44,176 nt of DNA from an uncultured Sphingomonas sp. (GTDB lineage Bacteria; Pseudomonadota; Alphaproteobacteria; Sphingomonadales; Sphingomonadaceae), in assembly GCA_913775795.1 (NCBI GenBank), contig CAJYLT010000057.1, positions 1-44,176 of the forward strand. Direction: 5' to 3'. Below, piece after piece: positions 24,317-32,525 of this stretch. The notes beneath the pieces are model-generated. The model was given only the letters and a program-made list of their open reading frames with translations. It did no database searches and had not been told where the DNA came from. Both the position numbers and the translations under genes were made by a program. Each line of letters starts with the position of its first letter. The stretch's first letter is position 1.

Positions 24317-25170
24317 GCCGGCTGCTTCCGGAACACGGTCTGCCCGACGGGGCGGAGCATCCCCGCCGCCTCGCCGAGCAGTCTCTCCGAATGACCGATG
24401 TAGAGGTAGCCGCCGGGTAGCAGCCTTTCGGCGAGCCGGCATTGCAGCCGCTCGTTGGTGGCGGCGTCGAAATAGATCATCGTGTTGCGACAGAAGATCG
24501 CGTGGAACTGCCCCGCAATCGGCCAGTCGGCGAGCAGGTTGAGCTGGCGGAAATGGACGATGTCGCGCACCTCGCGGCGGATCGACAGCGCGTCGCCCGC
24601 CCGCTCGGTCCAGAGCCGGCCGAGCGGCTCGGGGATCGCCTCCGCCGCCTCCGCGGCATAGCGGCCGGCCCGCCCCGTCTCGAGCACCTGCGCGTTCAGG
24701 TCGGTCGCCAGCATCGCCACGTCGCGCGACAGGATGCGCCGCCCCTCCCGCTCGTTCGAGCCGAGCAGGGTCATCGCCAGCGAATAGACTTCCTCGCCCG
24801 ACGAGGATCCGGCCGACCACATCCGCACCCGCCGCCCCTTGTCGAGCGCGGCGACGATCTCAGGCCGCAGCACCTCGTCGAAATGGCGAAAGTGATGATC
24901 CTCGCGAAAGAAGCGCGTGTGGTTGGTGGTCAGCGCCTCGATCGCCGCGGTCCGCGCCTTGGCGTCGTGGCTGATGTGCTGGATATACTCGCCGATGTCG
25001 CGGCATCCGTGCGCGCGCACCAGCTTGGCGAGGCGCGAGGAGACGAGCACCCGCTTGCCGGGATGCAGGACGATGCCCGCATGGGCATGCGCCATCCGCG
25101 CGACGGCGGCGAAATCCTCGGGGGACAGGTCGCGCGGCTCGGGCGCGGCGATCGCGGCGGCGGCGCTCAC
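24313..25170 (-). CDS. cheR: CheR chemoreceptor methyltransferase
   Basis: This roughly 285-residue SAM-dependent enzyme methylates receptor glutamates. It has the N-terminal helical CheR domain (RLAKLVRAHGCRDIGEYI, TTNHTRFFRE) and the catalytic fold (VRMWSAGSSSGEEVYSLAM, LATDLNAQVLETGRAGRY, IFCRNTMIYFD, GGYLYIGHSERL). The usual CSTGEEPYS motif is varied to GSSSGEEVYS. The GTG at 25170 is chosen because it overlaps the cheA stop (GTGA), as seen elsewhere in this operon; a GTG at 25179 is also possible. The receptor gene upstream encodes a C-terminal DWSEF tail suited to CheR tethering. Confidence 0.93.
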   Translation of the reverse strand: MSAAAAIAAPEPRDLSPEDFAAVARMAHAHAGIVLHPGKRVLVSSRLAKLVRAHGCRDIGEYIQHISHDAKARTAAIEALTTNHTRFFREDHHFRHFDEVLRPEIVAALDKGRRVRMWSAGSSSGEEVYSLAMTLLGSNEREGRRILSRDVAMLATDLNAQVLETGRAGRYAAEAAEAIPEPLGRLWTERAGDALSIRREVRDIVHFRQLNLLADWPIAGQFHAIFCRNTMIYFDAATNERLQCRLAERLLPGGYLYIGHSERLLGEAAGMLRPVGQTVFRKQPA

Positions 25171-27218
25171 GACGCGCACCGGAGCGGCATCGGCGCGCGC
25201 AGGCCCACCAGCCCCTCGACATCGAGGATCAGCGCGACCCGCCCGTCGCCCAAGATGGTCGCGCCAGCGACGCCCTCGACCTGCTGGTAGTGCGTCTCGA
25301 GGCTCTTGATGACCACCTGGCGCTGATCGATGATCGCATCGACCATCAGGATCGCGCTGCCCGCGCTTTCGGTCTCGACGACGATCAGCACGCCCTCCGA
25401 CGGCTCGCTCACCGCCCCCGACAGCCCGAGCTGGTCGCCGATGCCGAGCACCGGCAGGAACGAGCCGCGCACGTTGAGCACCCGGTTGCCGAGGCCCGTC
25501 GACTGCACCTGTCCCCGCTCGGGCCGCAGGCTCTCGACGATATGGGTGAGCGGGATGATGTAGGTCTGGTCGCCGACCGACACGACCATGCCGTCGACGA
25601 TCGCGAGCGTGAGCGGCAGCGCAAGCGCGAAGCTCGACCCCTCGCCCGGCCGCGACTGGATGGTGATGCGGCCGCCCAGCGCCTGGACGTTCTGGCGCAC
25701 CACGTCCATGCCCACCCCGCGGCCGGAGATGTTCGAAACTTCCCGTGCCGTGGAAAAGCCCGGCGCGAAGATCAGCTGGTCGATCTCCTCGTCCGACAAG
25801 CGCGCGTCGGCGGGCACGATGCCGCGCTCGGCGGCGATCGCCAGCACCCGCTCGCGGTCGATGCCCGCGCCGTCGTCGCTCACCGAAATCACGATCCGGC
25901 TGCCCTTGTGCTCGGCCGACAGGCGCAGCCGCCCCTCGGCGGGCTTGCCCTTGGCCAGCCGGTCGGCGGGGAGTTCGATGCCGTGGTCTACACAGTTGCG
26001 AACGAGGTGGGTCAAGGGCTCGCCGATGCGCTCGATCACCGTCTTGTCGAGTTCGGTCGCCTCGCCCTCCACCTCGATCTGGACGCGCTTCCCCGTCGAT
26101 GCCTCGAGCTCGCGGACGATGCGCGGTACGCGGCTGAAGACCGACTTCACCGGCTGCGCGCGGATCGCCATCGCGCTGTCCTGAAGCTCGCGGGTCAGCT
26201 GGTCGAGGTCGGCGAGCTCCTCGACGGCGGCAAGGCCGTTGGAGACGAGCCGCTGCGACAGCATCGACTGGGTGATGACGAGCTCGCCGACCAGGTCGAC
26301 CAGCCGGTCGAGCTTTTCGAGATCGACCCGGATCGTCGCGCCCGCCGCGACCTTGGCCGGTTTCGCGGCCGGCGGCGCCTGGACGGCAGGGGGCTCGGCC
26401 ACCGTCGGCGCCGCCGGAGCGGCCGGGGGGGATTGGATAACGGCGGCGGGTAAGGCGACCGCCGGATCGTCGAACGCCGCACGCTCGATCATCACCGACG
26501 CGGGATCGGCGACGAAGTCGAACACTTCCTCGATCAGCGCGCGATTGGCGGCGGCGGGCAGGCGCAGGGTCCAGCCCATATAGGCCGCATCGGGATCGAA
26601 CCCGTCGAGCGTCGGCACGCGATCGGCATCGGCGCGGACCACCTGTCCGCCGAGCGCCGCCAGCTCGCGCAGCAGCAGCAGCGGCTCGCTGCCGTGCGCC
26701 AGATCGCCCGCAGCGGGAGTGAAGGCGACGCGCCAGTCCTGCGCCGGTGTTTCCGCCGGCGCCGCGAGCTCGGCCATCATCGCGGCAAGGTCGAACGACA
26801 GCTCGGGCACCGCGGGCGCGGCAACCGGGGCAGCGGCGGGCGCGGCGGTCAGCGCGTCGCGCAGCGCCTGCTCCATCGCGGCATCGTCGGGCCGGTCCCC
26901 CTCGCCGCGGATCGCGGTCACATGGTCGGCGAGCACGTCGAACGCGCCCATTAAGAGCTCGACCAGCGGCGGGGTCAGCGCCAGCTCGCCGTCGCGCACC
27001 TTGTCGAGCAGCGTTTCGAAATGGTGGGTAAAGGCCTGAAGCGGGTTGAAGCCGAAAGCCCCCGCCCCGCCCTTGATCGAATGGACCGCGCGAAAGATCG
27101 TGTTGATCGTCTCGCCGTCATGCTCGCCGGCCTTGATCGCCATCAGCGCGGTTTCGGCGCTGGCGAGGCCTTCTTCACATTCCTGGAAGAAGATCGACTG
27201 GATGTCGTCGGGGCTCAT
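25167..27218 (-). CDS. cheA: CheA chemotaxis histidine kinase
   Basis: The 683-residue kinase has an HPt domain with phospho-acceptor His46 (FRAVHSIKGGAGAFG), a linker of about 150 residues, a dimerisation domain (RVDLEKLDRLVDLVGELVI region), an ATPase domain (LVRNCVDHGIE, SDDGAGID, SGRGVGMDVV) and a C-terminal CheW-like domain (LPLTLAIVDGMVV through GDGRVALILDVEGL). The linker carries two folded-looking stretches (LLLLRELAALGGQVVRAD) between Ala/Pro-rich spacers, resembling the region that docks CheY and CheB. The start overlaps the STAS gene stop (ATGA). Confidence 0.95.
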   Translation of the reverse strand: MSPDDIQSIFFQECEEGLASAETALMAIKAGEHDGETINTIFRAVHSIKGGAGAFGFNPLQAFTHHFETLLDKVRDGELALTPPLVELLMGAFDVLADHVTAIRGEGDRPDDAAMEQALRDALTAAPAAAPVAAPAVPELSFDLAAMMAELAAPAETPAQDWRVAFTPAAGDLAHGSEPLLLLRELAALGGQVVRADADRVPTLDGFDPDAAYMGWTLRLPAAANRALIEEVFDFVADPASVMIERAAFDDPAVALPAAVIQSPPAAPAAPTVAEPPAVQAPPAAKPAKVAAGATIRVDLEKLDRLVDLVGELVITQSMLSQRLVSNGLAAVEELADLDQLTRELQDSAMAIRAQPVKSVFSRVPRIVRELEASTGKRVQIEVEGEATELDKTVIERIGEPLTHLVRNCVDHGIELPADRLAKGKPAEGRLRLSAEHKGSRIVISVSDDGAGIDRERVLAIAAERGIVPADARLSDEEIDQLIFAPGFSTAREVSNISGRGVGMDVVRQNVQALGGRITIQSRPGEGSSFALALPLTLAIVDGMVVSVGDQTYIIPLTHIVESLRPERGQVQSTGLGNRVLNVRGSFLPVLGIGDQLGLSGAVSEPSEGVLIVVETESAGSAILMVDAIIDQRQVVIKSLETHYQQVEGVAGATILGDGRVALILDVEGLVGLRAPMPLRCAS

Positions 27219-27511
27219 GCCGCCACCTCCGCATCGGCCAGCAACTCGCCGAGCAGCCGGTCGGCGACGCCGCAGACGCGCGCCGCCTCCTCGACCGCGC
27301 GCGACGCGGCGATCAGGCGGATCTCGGTCGTCCCCTCGGCCCCGGTGCGCAGCGCGCTGAGCAGAAGCTGGATGCCGGCAAGCCCGATCCGCTCCACCTT
27401 GCCGGCGTCGATGCCGATCGCGCCGCCCAGGTCGAGCATGTCGCGCAGTTCATTGGCCATCAGCCGGACACCCGAACGGTCCAGCACCGGCAGCATGATC
27501 AGGCGGCGCAT
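27215..27511 (-). CDS. STAS-domain protein in chemosensory operon
   Basis: The 98-residue product has the STAS/anti-sigma-antagonist pattern (LANELRDML, IDAGKVERIGLAGIQLLLSAL). The Ser or Thr that is phosphorylated in SpoIIAA-type proteins normally precedes AG[LI]Q. Here that position is Leu (GLAGIQ), so switching by phosphorylation at that site is unlikely. STAS genes commonly open chemosensory operons in this group, between receptor and cheA. The stop overlaps the cheA start. It probably binds a partner in the array. Confidence 0.85.
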   Translation of the reverse strand: MRRLIMLPVLDRSGVRLMANELRDMLDLGGAIGIDAGKVERIGLAGIQLLLSALRTGAEGTTEIRLIAASRAVEEAARVCGVADRLLGELLADAEVAA

Positions 27512-27535
27512 CGCTCCGTCTCCCCCCTCGGATGC

Positions 27536-29065
27536 TCAGAACTCGGACCAGTCTTCGGCCGCCGCGACGGCAAGGTTGCCGCGCGTCACCGGGCGGGGGG
27601 CCGAACGCGCCGCCTTCTTGCGCGCAGGCTGCGGCACCGCGCGGACGGGCGCGGGCGCCGAATGCCCGTCACCCGACAGCGTGAAGCGCGAGACGAGACC
27701 GGTCAGCTGGTCGGCCTCCCCCGCCAGGCTGCGCGCCGCCGCGGTCGATTGCTCGACCATCGCGGCATTCTGCTGCGTCATCTTGTCCATTTCGCCCACC
27801 GCTGCATTGACCTGTTGCAGGCTGTTCGACTGCGAGGCGGCGAGTTCGGAGATGTTGGCAGCGAGGCTGGCGATCTCCGCCACCTTGCCGACGATCCGGT
27901 CGAGCGCGGCGCCCGACTGCCCCACCAGGTCGACGCCGCGGCTCACCTGCTTCGAGCTTTCGCCGATCAGCTCCTTGATATGCTTGGCCGCGTCGGCCGA
28001 ACGCTGGGCGAGTGCGCGCACTTCGTTGGCGACAACCGCAAAGCCCTTGCCCGCGTCGCCCGCGCGCGCCGCCTCGACCCCGGCGTTGAGCGCCAGCAGG
28101 TTGGTCTGGAAGGCGATGCCGTCGATCACGTTGATGATCTGCGCGATCTCCTGTGCCGAGCGTTCGATGTCGTCCATCGCCGCGACCGCTTCCTTGACGA
28201 CGGTGCCGCCGCGGGTCGCGTCGCCATGCGCTTCCGCCACCGAGCGGTTGACGTGCGCGGCGCCGTCGGCGGTCTCGCGGATGCCGCCGGTCAGCTGGTC
28301 CATCGCCGCCGCAGTCTGTTCGAGCGAGGCGGCCTGCTGCTCGGTGCGCGAGGACAGGTCGTCGGACGCCTGGCTGATCTCGATCGACCCGGTGTTGATG
28401 CTCTCGGCCGTCTCCGACACCTGCGTCAGCGTCTCGCTGATCCGGCTGCGCATGAACTCGAAGTCCTGCTCGACCTTGCGGAACGTCTCCGGCAGCCCCT
28501 CCAGCGTCACGGTGAAGTCGCCCTTGGCCAGCGCCTCGAGCGCCGAGCCGACCTGGGCGATCACGGCCAGGCGCTGCGCCTCCTCGGCCCGGAAATAGCT
28601 CGACAGCGCGACGTCCATGTCGAGCAGTGCGCACTTCACCAGCGTGCCGATCACCTTGCCCAGCCGATTGCCCGCCAGCCGCGCGATCGGCGACCGGGCG
28701 ATCATCTCGCCGATCAGCTGCTCCAGCACCATCGCATAGCCGCCGATGTACCAGGTGGGGGCAAGGCCGATCTTGGCGTGGACGTTGCCGATCTGCTCGG
28801 CCTTCGCGAAGTAACCGTCGCCGATATCGCGCGAGAAAAGCTGGACCCAGTGGTTGAACTGCTTGTCGCGCGCATGATCCATCGTCTGGCGCGAGGTGAA
28901 GAAGCGGGCGGTGTCGGGCGTCGCCGACATCTTGGTATAGAAGTCGTCGAGCGCGCCCGGCGCGTGCTTCTGGATAGCCCGCAGGATGCGGGGGAAGCTG
29001 GCATAGTCGTCAGCATCGATTCCGAAGAATTGCAGTCTGTTCTGATTGGCTGACGAATTGTCCAT
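27536..29065 (-). CDS. Globin-coupled methyl-accepting chemotaxis protein (HemAT-like)
   Basis: The 509-residue soluble receptor has an N-terminal protoglobin domain (about residues 10-165) with the proximal haem histidine H96 in [17 protein letters not shown], matching the HemAT pattern, a short HAMP-like link ([14 protein letters not shown]) and a long coiled-coil signalling domain with the hairpin tip ([23 protein letters not shown] in part). There is no membrane segment, so it forms a cytoplasmic oxygen or gas sensor. It ends in DWSEF, an xWxxF pentapeptide of the type that tethers CheR or CheB. It is the first gene of the operon; an inverted repeat lies 65 bases upstream. Confidence 0.93.
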   Translation of the reverse strand: MDNSSANQNRLQFFGIDADDYASFPRILRAIQKHAPGALDDFYTKMSATPDTARFFTSRQTMDHARDKQFNHWVQLFSRDIGDGYFAKAEQIGNVHAKIGLAPTWYIGGYAMVLEQLIGEMIARSPIARLAGNRLGKVIGTLVKCALLDMDVALSSYFRAEEAQRLAVIAQVGSALEALAKGDFTVTLEGLPETFRKVEQDFEFMRSRISETLTQVSETAESINTGSIEISQASDDLSSRTEQQAASLEQTAAAMDQLTGGIRETADGAAHVNRSVAEAHGDATRGGTVVKEAVAAMDDIERSAQEIAQIINVIDGIAFQTNLLALNAGVEAARAGDAGKGFAVVANEVRALAQRSADAAKHIKELIGESSKQVSRGVDLVGQSGAALDRIVGKVAEIASLAANISELAASQSNSLQQVNAAVGEMDKMTQQNAAMVEQSTAAARSLAGEADQLTGLVSRFTLSGDGHSAPAPVRAVPQPARKKAARSAPRPVTRGNLAVAAAEDWSEF

Positions 29066-29130
29066 CTGACCGTCTCCACTTGGGCGTGAGGCGATCCAAG
29101 CGGTTTCGCGGTAACCAAAATCCTAACCTG

Positions 29131-29142
29131 CGTAGAACTACG
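29131..29142 (-). promoter_or_regulatory. Perfect CGTAG-N2-CTACG dyad upstream of chemosensory operon
   Basis: CGTAGAACTACG is a perfect inverted repeat around AA, placed 65 bases before the receptor start in the 98-base gap between the sensor-kinase stop and the receptor gene. A near-identical dyad lies at 15350. The spacing fits a promoter-proximal activator site. The FixJ-type regulator at the end of this operon is a candidate binder, by inference. Confidence 0.5.
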
Positions 29143-29163
29143 GATGGCCCCGCGGCCGGGTCG

Positions 29164-30510
29164 TCAGGGCGCGGCGAGCCGGATCGAAACCGCGAGGCCC
29201 GGGCCAGCATCGCCGAGCTCGACCTCGCCGCCATGCAGGTGCGCGACCGCCTGGACGAGCGCGAGGCCGAGGCCTGCGCCGTTTCCGCCGCGCGCGGGGT
29301 CGAGCCGGCCGAACCGGCGCAGCGCTTCGCCCCGCTGGCCGGGGGCGATCCCCGCGCCCTCGTCAGCGACGGTGACGACCGCGCCCTCACCCCAAATGGT
29401 GACCCCGAGCGTAATCGTCCCCGCGCCGTATTTCAGCGCGTTGTCGATCAGGTTGCCGATCGCCTGGTCGAGCAGCTGCCGGTGGATCGGACGGATGAGT
29501 GCCGCCGGTGCCTCGACCCGGATCGTGCGCCCCGCCTCCTCGACGACGGGGGCGTAGAGGTCGGCGATATCCTCGACCATCGCCGACAGGTCGACCGGGA
29601 CGAAATGGTCGCGGCCCAGTCCCGCCTCCGCCCGGCTGATCGCCAGCGCCGTCTCGACCAGCGCCAGCAGCCGTTCGCCCTCGCCCTCCGCCCGGTCGAT
29701 TGCGTCGCGTGCCGGCCCGTCACCCACCTCCATCGCCGCCCGTTCAAGTGCGACGCGCAGCCGGGTGAGCGGCGAGCGCAGGTCGTGGGCAAGGCCGTCG
29801 GTCGCGATCTTCAGCTCGGCGATCAGCGCCGCAACGCGGTCGAGCGTGCGGTTCACCTCCTCGCCCAGCATCGCGAACGCATCGCCCGATCCGTCCGGGG
29901 CCACCCGCTCCGTCAGCGCGCCGCCGCGCACATCGCGCAACGTCTCAACCGTTCCCTCCAGCCGCCCGGTGATGACCCGCGCCGACAGCCACGCCGCCAG
30001 CGCCGCGAACACCAGCGCCAGCGCCAGCGCGACGAGACTGGCGCGCTCCAGCAGCGACAGGAGGTTACGCTCCCCCTCGATCACCATGCCCGTCAACAGC
30101 CGCGCCCCGCCGGGCAGCGCGGTCGCGCGCACCAGCATCGTTTCCGGCTCGACATGGCCGAGGCGGTAGAGTGTGACGTCGATATCGTCGGTGCCCGGCC
30201 CGACGCTCGGCGGCCAGTCGCCGACATTGCCCGCCAGCCGCGATCCGTCGGCGGCGGCGAGCAGCATCACCTCGCCCCCCGTCATCGCCTGCGTCCGGCG
30301 AAACTCGATCGCGCGGGCGAGCGCCGAGAGGCCGCCCTGCGCATGGGTGGCGAGCAGGTCGCTGCGCACGGTCTCCGCCGCCGCCGCCGCCTCCGCATCG
30401 CTGCGCCCGCGCAGCACCGCGCCGAGCCCGGCGAGCAGCACCGCCGCCGCCATCACCTGCGCCAGGAAGACGAGCGCCGCGAAGCGCAGCGTCGTCGATC
30501 GCCAGATCAC
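29164..30510 (-). CDS. Two-component sensor histidine kinase
   Basis: This 448-residue kinase of the EnvZ/PhoQ-like class has helices at about 9-32 and 155-175 enclosing a periplasmic sensor of about 120 residues, a HAMP domain (SARVITGRLEGTVETLRDV), a HisKA box with His242 (DGLAHDLRSPLTRLR) and an ATPase domain (NLIDNALKYG, DEGAGIAPG, GAGLGLALV). The GTG start at 30510 overlaps the regulator stop (GTGA), so the two are coupled. The signal is unknown; the linked PDZ protein hints at the cell envelope. Confidence 0.92.
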   Translation of the reverse strand: MIWRSTTLRFAALVFLAQVMAAAVLLAGLGAVLRGRSDAEAAAAAETVRSDLLATHAQGGLSALARAIEFRRTQAMTGGEVMLLAAADGSRLAGNVGDWPPSVGPGTDDIDVTLYRLGHVEPETMLVRATALPGGARLLTGMVIEGERNLLSLLERASLVALALALVFAALAAWLSARVITGRLEGTVETLRDVRGGALTERVAPDGSGDAFAMLGEEVNRTLDRVAALIAELKIATDGLAHDLRSPLTRLRVALERAAMEVGDGPARDAIDRAEGEGERLLALVETALAISRAEAGLGRDHFVPVDLSAMVEDIADLYAPVVEEAGRTIRVEAPAALIRPIHRQLLDQAIGNLIDNALKYGAGTITLGVTIWGEGAVVTVADEGAGIAPGQRGEALRRFGRLDPARGGNGAGLGLALVQAVAHLHGGEVELGDAGPGLAVSIRLAAP

Positions 30511-31193
30511 GGCTCCGCGCCGATCCGGTATCCCGCACCGCGGACGGTGTGGAGCAGCGGCTTCTCCTCGCCCTGGTCGACCTTCTTGCGCAGGCGGCTG
30601 AGGTGCACGTCGACAACGTTCGTTCCGGGGTCAAAATGATAGTCCCAGACGCCTTCGAGGAGCATCGTGCGCGTCACCACCTGCTCGGCATGGCGCAACA
30701 GGAACTCGAGAAGGCGGAACTCGCGCGGCTGCAGGTCGATCGTCCGCCCGCCGCGCCGTACTCGGCGCGCGAGCAGGTCCATCTCGAGGTCGGCGCAGGA
30801 CAGCACCGTCTCCGGCCCCGGCTCGGCAACGCGGCGGCGGATCAGCAGGCGGATGCGCGCGAGCAACTCGGCAAAGGCGAAGGGCTTGGTCAGGTAATCG
30901 TCCGACCCGCCGGTCAGCCCGGCGATCCGGTCCTCCGCCGACCCCAGCGCCGACAGGATGATGACCGGCGTTTGCACCCCCGCCGCGCGCACCGCGGCAA
31001 GCACCGACATCCCGTCGAGGCCCGGCAGCATCCGGTCCAGGACGATGCAGTCGTAGCTGCCGTCGGTTGCGTGGAACAGGCCGTCACGCCCGTTGTCGGC
31101 GCGATCGACGACGAAGCCCTCCTCGCCCAGTCCCTTGGCGATGAAGTCGCCCGTTGCCCGGTCGTCCTCGACGACCAGGATCCTGTGGCTCAT
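30507..31193 (-). CDS. OmpR-family response regulator
   Basis: The 228-residue regulator has a receiver (LVVEDDRATGD; D53 in IVLDRMLPGLDG; KPFAF) and a winged-helix DNA-binding domain (LQPREFRLLEFLLRHAEQVVTRTMLLEGVWDY in part, then VVDVHLSRLRKKVD). It stands three bases after the PDZ gene and overlaps the kinase gene, giving a three-gene unit. It resembles the PhoP/CopR-type regulators of envelope or metal stress. Confidence 0.93.
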   Translation of the reverse strand: MSHRILVVEDDRATGDFIAKGLGEEGFVVDRADNGRDGLFHATDGSYDCIVLDRMLPGLDGMSVLAAVRAAGVQTPVIILSALGSAEDRIAGLTGGSDDYLTKPFAFAELLARIRLLIRRRVAEPGPETVLSCADLEMDLLARRVRRGGRTIDLQPREFRLLEFLLRHAEQVVTRTMLLEGVWDYHFDPGTNVVDVHLSRLRKKVDQGEEKPLLHTVRGAGYRIGAEP

Positions 31194-31196
31194 GAA

Positions 31197-31589
31197 TCAG
31201 CTCCGCGTCGCCGGCACATCGAGGTCGAGCGTGCGGCCCCCGCGCCGAACATGCAAGGCGACATGCGCCTCCGCCCCCAGCGCATCGCCGATCGCATCGG
31301 CATCGGCGGGCGCGCGCGCGTCGATCGTCTCTATCCGGTCGCCGACGCGCAGTCCGGCCTGCTCGGCGATCCCGCCGCTGCGCAGGCTGTCGACCAGGAG
31401 CGTGTGCCGCTTGCCCGGCGCCACCGTCAGCACCGCGCCCAGCCGGTCGCCGTCCTCGCGCCGGTGCGCCACCACCCCCCGCCACGCGAGCACGCCCGCC
31501 AGCATCGCCGCCAGCAGCGTCAGCGCGGTGACGACGCGCAGCGCACGCATCGCCGCGCCGCCATCGGCCTTCATCCTCGTCAGGGGCAT
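31197..31589 (-). CDS. Membrane-anchored PDZ-domain protein
   Basis: The 130-residue product has an N-terminal helix (ALRVVTALTLLAAMLAGVLAW) that anchors it or exports it, and a single PDZ domain (VDSLRSGGIAEQAGLRVGDRIETIDARAPADADAI). It has no protease domain, unlike DegP or RseP. GGAGGATGATCC before the ATG at 31589 supports that start; an internal ATG at 31574 is possible. As first gene before a regulator and kinase it may present an envelope signal to the sensor, which is inference from linkage. Confidence 0.82.
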   Translation of the reverse strand: MPLTRMKADGGAAMRALRVVTALTLLAAMLAGVLAWRGVVAHRREDGDRLGAVLTVAPGKRHTLLVDSLRSGGIAEQAGLRVGDRIETIDARAPADADAIGDALGAEAHVALHVRRGGRTLDLDVPATRS

Positions 31590-31710
31590 GGATCATCCTC
31601 CATCCCCGCCCTTTTGCCCCGTCCCGCCCGTCCGCCGGGTGGGGAGCAGATGAACTTTTGCTCATGTTCCGGCCAGCGCGGCGTAGGCGGCGGGGGCGTA
31701 GCGGGGCAGC

Positions 31711-32076
31711 ATGAAGGTCCGTCCCCGCCCAGCCGATATTGAAGCAAAGGCGCGCCGACAGCGCGCGATGCTCGACGAGCGGACGTGCCGGATGATCTGT
31801 CCGGTCGCGGCGGCGATGGTCGGCGTCTGCCTGACGGGCATCGGCCTCCTCCGCGTCGTCGCGTCGGTGCGCGGGCGCGAGACGATCGCCGACGACCTCC
31901 TGTCCTTCGACGCGCTGCTGTTCCTGGCCGCGACGCTCGCCTCCTACATCGCGCTGCGCGTCCAGGCGCATCAGCGGCTGCACGGGCTGGAGCGGATCGC
32001 CGATGCCGCGTTCATCGCGGCGATGGTCCTGATGACGCTTGCCTGTTTCGTCATCACCTATGCGATCAGCCGATGA
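31711..32076 (+). CDS. Small membrane protein of unknown function
   Basis: The 121-residue product has a basic N-terminus and three hydrophobic segments (AAAMVGVCLTGIGLLRVV, LLFLAATLASYIALRV, AAFIAAMVLMTLACFVITYA). I recognise no family. Its stop overlaps an in-frame ATG of the next gene, and the chain continues by overlap into mprF, so it probably opens an envelope operon. It is divergent from the PDZ gene; the 121-base gap between them must hold both promoters. The ribosome site is modest (GCGGGGC). Confidence 0.7.
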   Translation: MKVRPRPADIEAKARRQRAMLDERTCRMICPVAAAMVGVCLTGIGLLRVVASVRGRETIADDLLSFDALLFLAATLASYIALRVQAHQRLHGLERIADAAFIAAMVLMTLACFVITYAISR

Positions 32077-32099
32077 TCGCGCCGTCCCCGGGGAAGAAC

Positions 32100-32525
32100 A
32101 TGATGCGCCCTCACGCGATCCTCGCGGTCGCCGCCGCGATGCTGGCCGCCGCGCCGGCCGCGGCCCAGCCCGCCCCCAACCTTGCCGGCCTGTGGCAGAA
32201 CCCGCACCGCAGCGTCGTCGTCCGCACCGGCAATTGCGGGACGGAGCGCTGGTGCGGCTGGGTCGCCTGGGCGAGCGCGGAGGCGGAGGCCGATGCGAAG
32301 GACGGCGGCGTAGACCGGCTGGTCGGCACCGAATTGCTGCAAGGCTATGAGCGCGACGGGCCGGGAAGCTGGACGGGCACCGTCTTCGTCCCCGACATGA
32401 ACCGCCGTTTCTCGTCGCGGATCGAGGCGGTGTCGGCGAACGAGCTGCGCATCCGCGGCTGCGTCCTGGGCGGCCTGTTCTGCAAGACGCAGGTGTGGAC
32501 GCGCGTCGAGGCGCTGCCGCGATGA
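32100..32525 (+). CDS. DUF2147-type secreted protein
   Basis: The 141-residue product has a signal peptide (MMRPHAILAVAAAMLAAAPAAAQ) and the DUF2147 pattern (NLAGLWQNPHRSVVVRTGNCG, WCGWVAWAS, WTGTVFVPDMNRRFSSRI, LRIRGCVLGGLFCKTQVWTR). Four cysteines could form two disulfides. No function is known for the family. An ATG at 32073 overlapping the upstream stop would add nine residues before the signal peptide. The ATG at 32100 is preferred, with GGGGAAG before it. The stop overlaps the mprF start (ATGA). Confidence 0.8.
   Translation: MMRPHAILAVAAAMLAAAPAAAQPAPNLAGLWQNPHRSVVVRTGNCGTERWCGWVAWASAEAEADAKDGGVDRLVGTELLQGYERDGPGSWTGTVFVPDMNRRFSSRIEAVSANELRIRGCVLGGLFCKTQVWTRVEALPR

Noticed and set aside
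31650..31680. Possible EcfG (GGAAC-N16-CGTT) promoter before the PDZ gene on the minus strand
   Set aside because: A GGAAC is present, but the -10-like element CGTT is not found at the required spacing.
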